6,293 nucleotides of DNA. Origin: Spirochaetales bacterium. Lineage in GTDB: Bacteria; Spirochaetota; Spirochaetia; DSM-16054; Sediminispirochaetaceae. How positions within the stretch are numbered: the stretch's first letter is position 1; each line of letters begins with the position of its first letter. Location: contig JAASTM010000156.1 of the NCBI GenBank assembly GCA_021767325.1, forward strand, positions 1-6,293, in the 5' to 3' direction. Both the position numbers and the translations under genes were made by a program. This document shows, piece after piece, positions 1 to 6,293 of the stretch. The notes under the pieces are model-generated. The model was not told the DNA's origin. It did not search any database and was given only the letters and a program-made list of their open reading frames with translations.

Positions 1-299
1 CCGGCAGTCACTACCTGCACCTGCATATCGTCGCGGGGGGTGACTGCGGCGATCTTGTCCAACTGTATACTGCCTGCCAGTACCTTGCCGTGATTGTGGT
101 CGGTATGGTTACCGCCCAACTCGGTGCGGCCGGGGCTGCTGAAAAGATATGCCTGTTCAGCCGAAAAGCGGAGATGGAACTCGTCGAGCAGAGATGCATA
201 GCGCTTGAGTTGTTCGTTGTGGGCGACACTTCCGTACAGACGCTCAACAGCAGTATCGAGTGTACCGTTTTTGATATCGCTTTGTGTTACAGCTCTCAT
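1..299 (-). CDS. galK: Galactokinase, N-terminal part (3' end cut by the window edge)
   Basis: Galactokinase phosphorylates galactose at C1 using ATP in the cytoplasm, the first committed step of the Leloir pathway. Only the first 99 residues are visible, against roughly 380-430 in the family. The identifying segment is the galactokinase signature at residues 54-71 (SSPGRTELGGNHTDHNHG), followed by KVLAGSIQLD, the start of the GHMP-kinase fold. Conserved Arg58, His65 and Asp67 of this motif are present. The usual GEHTD is GNHTD here, with Asn64 where most galactokinases have Glu. From memory this variant occurs in other bacterial galactokinases, so it does not indicate a broken gene. The ATG at 297-299 is preceded by AGGAG (306-310) at 6 bases. 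That SD site overlaps the TAG stop of galT, and only 9 bases separate the two genes, so galK is almost certainly co-transcribed and probably translationally coupled to galT. The ATP-binding and C-terminal motifs lie outside the window. Confidence 0.95.
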   Translation of the reverse strand, partial: MRAVTQSDIKNGTLDTAVERLYGSVAHNEQLKRYASLLDEFHLRFSAEQAYLFSSPGRTELGGNHTDHNHGKVLAGSIQLDKIAAVTPRDDMQVQVVTA

Positions 300-308
300 T
301 AGGGACTC

Positions 309-1346
309 CTATTTCTGCAGAAAGTGGGTTTCAGACAGCTCCCGCAGCCGCTGGGCGGCCGATTCGGCGGTAATGTCGCGTTGTACCGTTGCCAGGAGCT
401 CATAGCCGACCATAAACTTTTTTACCGTTGCCGATCTGAGCAGGGGCGGCAGATAGTGAATGTGGAAATGCCACTCGGAATGCTCCTGTGAATCGGTAGG
501 CCGCTGGTGCAGCCCCATGGAGTAGGGAAAATGGGTTTTGAACAGGTTGTCGTAGCGGGTGCCCAGCCGTTTCATGATGGATGCCAGGTCCGTGCGTTCG
601 GCATCGGTGAGGTCGCTGAGGGAGTGGACGTGTCGCCGGGGCAGTACCATTGTCTCGAACGGCCAGACAGCCCAGAAGGGTACCAGCGCAACAAACGAGT
701 CGTTTTCAAGGACTATCCGCTCACCCGTGTCCAGTTCCTTCTCCAGGTAATCGCAGAGCAGGCAGCTCTGATGGGTATCCATGTAGTGGCGCTGCATGTT
801 GGTTTCCTGCTGCGGGATCTGCGGCACCGTTTCGTTCGACCAGATCTGCCCGTGGGGATGCGGGTTCGAACAGCCCATAGTAGCTCCGCGGTTTTCAAAA
901 ATCTGGACGTAGTTGATATACTCTTTTTCGCCTATCTCCCGGTATTCACGCTCCCACACATCTACCACCCGGCGAATATCTTCTGTCTCCATCAGAGGAA
1001 TGGTGAGATCGTGCCGCGGCGAGAAACAGATAACCTTGCAAATACCCCGCTCGCTATGTGCGATGAACAGTCCATCTGCATCCATCCTGTCAGCAGGAGT
1101 CTCTTCCAGCAATGCGGAAAAATCATTTACGAACACAAACGTGCTGTCGTAGTCGGGATTCTTCACCCCGCCGGCCCGGGAATTTCCGGGACACAGATAA
1201 CAGTCCGGATCGTAGGTCGGTTTTTCCTCGACCTGGGCCTCCTCTTCATGGCCCTGCCACGGACGCTTGGTGCGATGCGGCGAAACCAGCACCCAATCGC
1301 CGGTCAGAGGATTATAACGGCGATGAGGATAATCTTTTAAGTTCAT
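309..1346 (-). CDS. galT: Galactose-1-phosphate uridylyltransferase (class I, HIT superfamily)
   Basis: GalT transfers UMP from UDP-glucose to galactose-1-phosphate, giving glucose-1-phosphate and UDP-galactose (Leloir pathway, cytoplasm). The 345-residue protein closely resembles E. coli GalT (348 residues) throughout, for example [18 protein letters not shown] near the N-terminus and [15 protein letters not shown] near the C-terminus. By comparison with E. coli, zinc ligands are Cys49, Cys52, His112 and His163. The covalent nucleophile is His165 in the HPHGQIW motif, with Gln167 beside it. The iron-site residues Glu181, His280, His295 and His297 are also present. The reading frame stays open upstream to an ATG at 1484, but that 46-residue extension has no family resemblance. 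The ATG at 1344-1346 gives the expected N-terminus and has a strong AAGGAG (1353-1358) 6 bases upstream, so it was chosen. It is the first gene of a galTK operon, divergent from manA. Confidence 0.97.
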   Translation of the reverse strand: MNLKDYPHRRYNPLTGDWVLVSPHRTKRPWQGHEEEAQVEEKPTYDPDCYLCPGNSRAGGVKNPDYDSTFVFVNDFSALLEETPADRMDADGLFIAHSERGICKVICFSPRHDLTIPLMETEDIRRVVDVWEREYREIGEKEYINYVQIFENRGATMGCSNPHPHGQIWSNETVPQIPQQETNMQRHYMDTHQSCLLCDYLEKELDTGERIVLENDSFVALVPFWAVWPFETMVLPRRHVHSLSDLTDAERTDLASIMKRLGTRYDNLFKTHFPYSMGLHQRPTDSQEHSEWHFHIHYLPPLLRSATVKKFMVGYELLATVQRDITAESAAQRLRELSETHFLQK

Positions 1347-1352
1347 CACAGA

Positions 1353-1358
1353 CTCCTT
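1353..1358 (-). promoter_or_regulatory. Ribosome binding site that fixes the galT start
   Basis: On the minus strand this reads AAGGAG, 6 bases before the ATG at 1346. It decides in favour of the 345-residue GalT over the longer open frame that begins at 1484. Confidence 0.85.
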
Positions 1359-1379
1359 GAAAAATATTCTATGTTCACC

Positions 1380-1409
1380 AGTATGAAGGAAATAGCGTGT
1401 CAGTTTCAA
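1380..1409 (-). promoter_or_regulatory. Candidate sigma70-type promoter for galTK
   Basis: On the minus strand, TTGAAA (1404-1409) is followed after 18 bases by CATACT (1380-1385). Each box has four or more matches to the consensus. Transcription would start near 1373, giving a leader of about 27 bases that contains the AAGGAG site. The -35 box falls in one arm of the imperfect inverted repeat at 1403-1443. The -10 box falls in a short TTCA-N6-TGAA palindrome (1374-1387). This is an eye-made assignment with no experimental support. Confidence 0.35.
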
Positions 1410-1443
1410 GCAGAAGCAGTAAGTGAGAGTACATCTGCTGAAC
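1403..1443. repeat. Imperfect inverted repeat in the galT/manA divergent region (operator candidate)
   Basis: The left arm GTTTCAAGCAGA (1403-1414) pairs with the right arm TCTGCTGAAC (1434-1443). Six base pairs (AGCAGA/TCTGCT) are contiguous, followed by a one-base bulge, three more pairs, another one-base bulge and one final pair. The spacer is 19 bases. It covers the proposed galT -35 box and lies about 40 bases upstream of the proposed manA -35 box, so a protein bound here could act on galTK and perhaps on both operons. No regulator gene is in view to pair with it. The symmetry could be chance. Confidence 0.3.
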
Positions 1444-1483
1444 TTTTTGTCGCATGGGCAGCCGGTAAAACCACCTGTGCGCA

Positions 1484-1511
1484 TTGACCAGGACTAAGGC
1501 TCTTCTATACA
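1484..1511 (+). promoter_or_regulatory. Candidate manA promoter placed for a leaderless transcript
   Basis: TTGACC (1484-1489, five of six matches to TTGACA) is separated by 16 bases from TATACA (1506-1511, four of six matches to TATAAT). The usual start point 6-9 bases downstream of the -10 box falls at about 1518-1520, on or next to the manA ATG at 1520. No SD sequence precedes that ATG. The same TTG could be read as an upstream start codon for manA, but it lacks an SD site and would add 12 residues with no family resemblance. Confidence 0.45.
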
Positions 1512-1519
1512 CTTTAAAT

Positions 1520-2752
1520 ATGAATAAGAGGTACGATTATCCGGTAAAACTCGAAAATGTGATTCAAGACTATCCGTGGGGTTCTCCCTCCCTGATACCC
1601 GATCTGCTCGGGATTTCCAACTATGCGGGAACACCATATGCGGAGCTGTGGATGGGCAGTCATCCGCGGGGACCTTCGAAGCTGGCGATTCCCTCCGGGA
1701 TCGATTTGAATTCGGCAATTAAGGCCGCTCCGGGGGATTTTCTCGGCCCGGCGGCCGATCGGTTTCCGGAAGGCCTGCCGTTCTTATTCAAGGTTCTGGC
1801 GGCCGCACAGCCTCTTTCGATCCAGGCGCATCCCAACCGCCGGCAGGCCCGGGAGGGGTTTGCCCGCGAGGAGGCGGAGGGCATTCCAGTTGACGCATTT
1901 GAACGTAACTATCGTGACAAAAACCATAAACCCGAAATAATCTGTGCTCTGACCCCATTTACCGCCATGTGCGGTTTCAGAGCGCCGGAAGAAATCCGGC
2001 AGTGGTACAGCAGCATTGTGCCGGAGCTCTATCGCAGTGAAATTGCTCCGCATACCGCCGGGCAGTCCGATTCGGAGTGGCTGCAGCGTTTTTTTGAAAA
2101 TGTAATGAACCTTCCACAGAAAGCAAAGACTGCGTTGATCGAGGCACTGCACTCATGGGCGGAGTCGGCACAATACGACTACCCAGAGGCGCAGCTGATA
2201 CACAGATTCTACGAGCATCACGGGGTGAACGTGGGAGTTCAGGCTCCCCTGTTTCTCAATGTGGTGAAATTGGAACCCGGTCAGGCCTTGTATCAGCCGG
2301 CGGGTGTGCTGCACGCCTACGTAGAGGGAATGGGCGTCGAGCTCATGGCCAATTCCGACAATGTACTGCGGGGCGGGCTGACAAAAAAGCATGTTGATGT
2401 GCCGGAGCTCCTGAAAGTGCTGTCCTTCGAAGCGCGGCCGGCGGATGTACTGGTCGGGCAGAAGGAGAACGGAAACCTGCGGCGCTATCCGGTGCCGATA
2501 GATGAGTTCGAACTGCAGCAGTGCAGTGTCAGCGGGGATTCTACGGTGCTGCGCAGCGCCCGTACCTCGATTGAAATTGGTATCTGTACCGGAGGGGAGT
2601 TGAACATTAACACGGAGGCAGGCAGCGACCCGCTGCACATCCTCCGGGGCGAGAGTTTCGTGGTTCCCTATGCCGCCGGAGCATATCGTATCTCCGGACA
2701 GGGCGATCTCCATCTGGCTACGATTCCCGACACGCAGCCTTCGGCAGAGTAG
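1520..2752 (+). CDS. manA: Mannose-6-phosphate isomerase, type I (zinc-dependent cupin)
   Basis: This enzyme interconverts mannose-6-phosphate and fructose-6-phosphate, linking mannose use or GDP-mannose synthesis to glycolysis. The 410-residue protein has the type I family landmarks in order: LENVIQDYPWG (11-21), AELWMGSHP (41-49), LSIQAHPN (99-106), HKPEI (136-140), the long block YQPAGVLHAYVEGMGVELM (258-276) and NVLRGGLTKKHVDV (281-294). Zinc ligands by family comparison are Gln102, His104, Glu139 and His265, and Arg284 matches the catalytic arginine. A second cupin-like half follows (residues about 320-405). The ATG at 1520 is preferred because family members begin shortly before the LENVIQDY block. 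There is no SD sequence upstream, and a promoter sits almost on the start codon, so the mRNA may be leaderless. An in-frame TTG at 1484 is a less likely start. The next gene follows after 17 bases, so the two are probably co-transcribed. Confidence 0.96.
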   Translation: MNKRYDYPVKLENVIQDYPWGSPSLIPDLLGISNYAGTPYAELWMGSHPRGPSKLAIPSGIDLNSAIKAAPGDFLGPAADRFPEGLPFLFKVLAAAQPLSIQAHPNRRQAREGFAREEAEGIPVDAFERNYRDKNHKPEIICALTPFTAMCGFRAPEEIRQWYSSIVPELYRSEIAPHTAGQSDSEWLQRFFENVMNLPQKAKTALIEALHSWAESAQYDYPEAQLIHRFYEHHGVNVGVQAPLFLNVVKLEPGQALYQPAGVLHAYVEGMGVELMANSDNVLRGGLTKKHVDVPELLKVLSFEARPADVLVGQKENGNLRRYPVPIDEFELQQCSVSGDSTVLRSARTSIEIGICTGGELNINTEAGSDPLHILRGESFVVPYAAGAYRISGQGDLHLATIPDTQPSAE

Positions 2753-2756
2753 GGCG

Positions 2757-2763
2757 AAGGGAG
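2757..2763 (+). promoter_or_regulatory. Ribosome binding site that fixes the start of the DUF188 gene
   Basis: AAGGGAG lies 6 bases before the ATG at 2770. An in-frame TTG at 2764 directly abuts this site, which leaves no usable spacing, so the ATG is the start. Confidence 0.75.
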
Positions 2764-2769
2764 TTGAAG

Positions 2770-3219
2770 ATGCAGATACTAGTCGATGCCGATTCTTGCC
2801 CCCGGCGTCTGCGCAGCATTATTAGAAAAGCTGCCGAGCGGACTCAGACCAAGACGGTATTCGTCTCCGACCGGAAACTCTCCGATGCAAAGGGCAGTAG
2901 CGTGGAGAATGTGCTGGTGGAACACGGCTCCGGGGATGTGGATGATTATATTGCCGAACACACCGAACCGGGAGATTTAGTCTTTACCCATGATGTTCCT
3001 CTGGCCGCACGGGTAGTCGAGCGGGGGGCTGTGGCCATAGACGACCGGGGCAATGTGTACAATCAGGAGAATATACGCGAACGGCTCTCACTGCGGGATG
3101 CAATGATGGAGCTGCGGGAGGCCGGTGTGACACCGGCCGGAGGAAATACTCTGGGTGAACGGGAGGTCCGTCTATTTGCCGGTGCCTTCGACCGCGAACT
3201 GACCAAGCTGCAGAGATAG
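2770..3219 (+). CDS. YaiI/YqxD family protein (UPF0178, DUF188), function unknown
   Basis: This 149-residue protein matches the widespread bacterial YaiI/YqxD family in length and pattern. It opens with MQILVDADSCPR, carrying the paired Asp6 and Asp8 and then Cys10-Pro11. It continues with GDVDDY (55-60), GDLVFTHDVPLAARVVERGA (68-87), DDRGNVY (91-97) and a C-terminal IRERLSLRDAMMELREAG (102-119). Conserved acidic residues (Asp6, Asp8, Asp58, Asp59, Asp75) and the beta-alpha alternation recall PIN or NYN nuclease-type folds. That is the usual guess for the family, but no activity is established as far as I know. There is no signal peptide or membrane segment, so it should be cytoplasmic. It follows manA after 17 bases with its own good SD site, so the two are likely co-transcribed. 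I see no obvious functional link to mannose metabolism. Its stop codon lies 5 bases from that of the convergent asnS. Confidence 0.9.
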   Translation: MQILVDADSCPRRLRSIIRKAAERTQTKTVFVSDRKLSDAKGSSVENVLVEHGSGDVDDYIAEHTEPGDLVFTHDVPLAARVVERGAVAIDDRGNVYNQENIRERLSLRDAMMELREAGVTPAGGNTLGEREVRLFAGAFDRELTKLQR

Positions 3220-3224
3220 CTGCC

Positions 3225-4610
<1,386 letters not shown>

Positions 4611-4625
4611 AGTTAACTCCTAATC

Positions 4626-4649
4626 TGGTAATGCTCTAAAGAATTACCA
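4626..4649. repeat. Perfect inverted repeat upstream of asnS (operator or leader hairpin)
   Basis: TGGTAAT (4626-4632) and ATTACCA (4643-4649) form a perfect 7-bp inverted repeat with a 10-base spacer. The spacer itself contains TCT-AA-AGA. On the asnS strand the repeat ends 4 bases before the AGGAG site. If transcription starts upstream of it, the RNA could fold into a small, AT-rich stem-loop next to the ribosome binding site. As DNA, the 24-bp symmetric site has the size of a typical dimeric repressor operator. It does not look like a T-box: the leader is far too short and has no antiterminator. Confidence 0.45.
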
Positions 4650-4663
4650 CAGTTGGATGATTT

Positions 4664-4719
4664 TTGCAATAAGCCCGCTTGCCGCGTATATTGAACTAAA
4701 TTTCGCAGTGTACTACAGT
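4664..4719 (+). promoter_or_regulatory. Candidate promoter(s) for the acyl-CoA ligase gene
   Basis: There are two overlapping possibilities. The better one is TTGCAA (4664-4669), a 17-base spacer and TATATT (4687-4692, five of six matches to TATAAT), giving a leader of about 70 bases. The second is TTGAAC (4691-4696), a 17-base spacer and TACAGT (4714-4719), giving a leader of about 43 bases. Because TTGCAA is its own reverse complement, it could also act as a -35 box for asnS, but the matching -10 (TAATTC at 4641-4646 on the minus strand) is poor. I found no convincing asnS promoter. Confidence 0.35.
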
Positions 4720-4768
4720 AGGGAGAACATATCACATCCTTTATACTGCAGAATTGAGAGGTGGACCC

Positions 4769-6293
4769 GTGCGTTTGAAAACACTAACACTTGAAAATCT
4801 TCTAGTAGAAAGCACCCGAAGCTACGGAAACTATGATGTGCTGTCGTTTGTAGACGGAGAACCTTATTCCTATCGCAGTTTCTATAATCAGGTAGTCTCG
4901 CTCCGGCGCCATCTGCAGAACCGTGGAATAAAAGCGGGAGACCGGGTGATGCTGCTCAGTGAGAATCAGCCCAACTGGGCCGTCTGCTATTTTGCCGTTA
5001 CCAGCATGGGAGCTGTGATTGTTCCGATTCTAACCGACTTCCATCCCGATGAAATCGCCAATATTATCTCCCATTCGGAGCCAGCCGCATTCTGCGTGAG
5101 TGTAAAACTAATCGACAAAATACGGGTTCCCCTCGAGGATGCCGATAAACCGGCCTTGTGTGTGGATAATCTCAGTGAAATTCCACGGCCTCTGCCGGCT
5201 GGCAAGCTGAAAAACGAGAGTGCAGATTGGAAGCAGATAGAGACTGATGAACATCCGGTTGAAATGAAGGGACTGGTTGGCGAGGATGAGACCGCCTCAA
5301 TCATCTATACCTCCGGGACTACCGGTACCTCTAAAGGGGTTATGCTTAGTCATAAGAATATCGTATACGATGCAGAGGCTTCGGCGGATATACCGAAACT
5401 AAAACCCGGTGATCGGCTCTTGTCCATTTTGCCGTTGGCCCACACCTACGAGTGTACTATCGGCCTGATTACCCCGTATCTGCTCGGGGCACATGTGTTT
5501 TATCTGACCAAGCCGCCGGCGCCGGTGGTGCTGCTGCCGGCATTGAAGCAGGTGCGTCCGCGGGCCGTGCTTTCGGTTCCGCTGCTGATCGAAAAAATCT
5601 ACCGTTCGGTGGTACTGCCTAAAATCAACAAAACCTGGTTTATGCGCCGGGCCTATAAACTGGGGCCGGTACGTAAGATAATGAACCGCTTGATCGGCCG
5701 CGGGCTGATCAAGATTTTCGGCGGCAATATCCGCTTTTTCGGAATCGGCGGAGCGGCCTTGGCCGAGGATGTGGAATTCTTTTTGCGGGAAGCCGGGTTT
5801 CCATACGCCATCGGCTACGGTCTAACCGAAACCGCCCCGCTGATAGCCGGCTGCGGTCCGGAACTAACCCGCTTCAGATCTACCGGTCCGGCCCTGCCGG
5901 GAGTTACAGTGAAAATAGACAATCCCGATCCCGAAACCGGAGAAGGGGAGATCCTGGTCAGCGGGCCCAATGTGATGCAGGGGTACTTCAAAGACGAGGA
6001 CAAAACCGCCGAGGTGATGACCGAGGACGGATGGTTTCGCACCGGGGATCTAGGGCTGCTCGACGAGGACGGCTATCTGTATATCCGCGGAAGGTTGAAG
6101 AATATGATACTGGGTCCCAGCGGAGAAAATATTTACCCCGAAGAGATCGAGGCACTAATTAACGAACATGATTTTGTGAACGAATCGCTGGTGGTCGAAC
6201 AGGAGGGGCGTTTAGTGGCGCTGGTGAACATCGACTATGAAGCTTTGAAGGACCACGTGCGGGATGTTGCCGAATCGGCGGTGGATATCTCGA
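4769..6293 (+). CDS. AMP-dependent long-chain acyl-CoA synthetase (ANL superfamily), 3' end cut by the window edge
   Basis: Enzymes of this family adenylate a fatty acid with ATP and then load it onto CoA, feeding lipid synthesis, remodelling or breakdown. The frame is open for 508 codons to the window edge. Landmarks are the ATP P-loop IIYTSGTTGTSKG (178-190), LPLAHTYE (221-228), GGAAL (327-331), GYGLTETAP (349-357), the WFRTGDLG motif (422-429) with Asp427, and YIRGRLKNMI followed by GENIYPEEIE (438-461), which opens the mobile C-terminal domain. The C-terminal lysine motif is not yet reached. The wording fits the long-chain fatty-acid ligase group better than acetyl-CoA synthetase or a peptide-synthetase module, but the exact acyl substrate cannot be read. 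There is no signal peptide. The GTG at 4769 is taken as the start because GAGAGG (4756-4761) lies 7 bases upstream. An in-frame TTG at 4754 overlaps that SD site and is less likely. The gene is divergent from asnS. Confidence 0.92.
   Translation, partial: MRLKTLTLENLLVESTRSYGNYDVLSFVDGEPYSYRSFYNQVVSLRRHLQNRGIKAGDRVMLLSENQPNWAVCYFAVTSMGAVIVPILTDFHPDEIANIISHSEPAAFCVSVKLIDKIRVPLEDADKPALCVDNLSEIPRPLPAGKLKNESADWKQIETDEHPVEMKGLVGEDETASIIYTSGTTGTSKGVMLSHKNIVYDAEASADIPKLKPGDRLLSILPLAHTYECTIGLITPYLLGAHVFYLTKPPAPVVLLPALKQVRPRAVLSVPLLIEKIYRSVVLPKINKTWFMRRAYKLGPVRKIMNRLIGRGLIKIFGGNIRFFGIGGAALAEDVEFFLREAGFPYAIGYGLTETAPLIAGCGPELTRFRSTGPALPGVTVKIDNPDPETGEGEILVSGPNVMQGYFKDEDKTAEVMTEDGWFRTGDLGLLDEDGYLYIRGRLKNMILGPSGENIYPEEIEALINEHDFVNESLVVEQEGRLVALVNIDYEALKDHVRDVAESAVDIS

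Noticed and set aside
507..1340. A 277-codon open frame on the plus strand antisense to galT
   Set aside because: It lies wholly inside galT on the opposite strand, has no SD site or recognisable domain, and is explained by galT codon usage.
1347..1484. Upstream extension of the galT reading frame to an ATG at 1484
   Set aside because: The extra 46 residues are unlike GalT proteins and would cover the control region. The internal ATG at 1346 has a strong SD site and the expected N-terminus.
1462..1550. Direct repeat CCGGTAAAAC at 1462-1471 and 1541-1550
   Set aside because: The second copy lies in coding sequence for conserved manA residues, and a single 10-base match is expected by chance at this scale.
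2153..2713. A 186-codon open frame on the minus strand within manA
   Set aside because: It is antisense to the conserved manA catalytic region, with no SD site or family resemblance.
4666..4682. Short palindrome AAGC-CC-GCTT between asnS and the ligase gene as a terminator or hairpin
   Set aside because: A two-base loop and four-base arms are too small for an RNA hairpin, there is no T-run, and it lies upstream of both genes rather than after either.

Overview
This is an ordinary, gene-dense stretch of bacterial chromosome with six protein-coding genes, two of them cut by the window edges. I see no RNA gene, mobile element, CRISPR array or phage gene, and no sign of recent transfer. Base composition is moderately GC-rich by eye (not computed). 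Codon use looks uniform across all six genes, Shine-Dalgarno (SD) sites are mostly strong (AGGAG or AAGGAG about 6 bases before the start), and all genes are intact where visible. The gene set suggests a free-living heterotrophic bacterium that uses galactose and mannose. A spirochaete-like or other non-enterobacterial lineage fits the style of the acyl-CoA ligase and the galactokinase motif, but this is a weak impression that cannot be settled from the sequence alone.

Layout: positions 1-1346 carry a leftward galT-galK operon (galK is cut at the left edge). A 173-bp divergent control region (1347-1519) separates it from a rightward pair: manA (1520-2752) and a small YaiI/YqxD-family (DUF188, UPF0178) gene (2770-3219). 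That pair runs head-on into leftward asnS (3225-4610), with only 5 bases between the stop codons. A second divergent region of 158 bp (4611-4768) separates asnS from a rightward AMP-dependent long-chain acyl-CoA ligase, which leaves the window at the right edge.

How the genes work together: GalK phosphorylates galactose, and GalT exchanges galactose-1-phosphate with UDP-glucose to give glucose-1-phosphate and UDP-galactose. ManA interconverts mannose-6-phosphate and fructose-6-phosphate. The left half is therefore a small hexose-phosphate entry module read from one divergent promoter region, although galE and galM are not in view. AsnRS is core translation, and the acyl-CoA ligase activates fatty acids. 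These two share only a promoter region.

I did not find a new system. The observations most worth a second look are regulatory: a manA promoter placed so that its transcript would be leaderless, an imperfect inverted repeat over the galT -35 box, a perfect 7-bp inverted repeat just upstream of the asnS ribosome binding site, and the terminator-less convergent junction.
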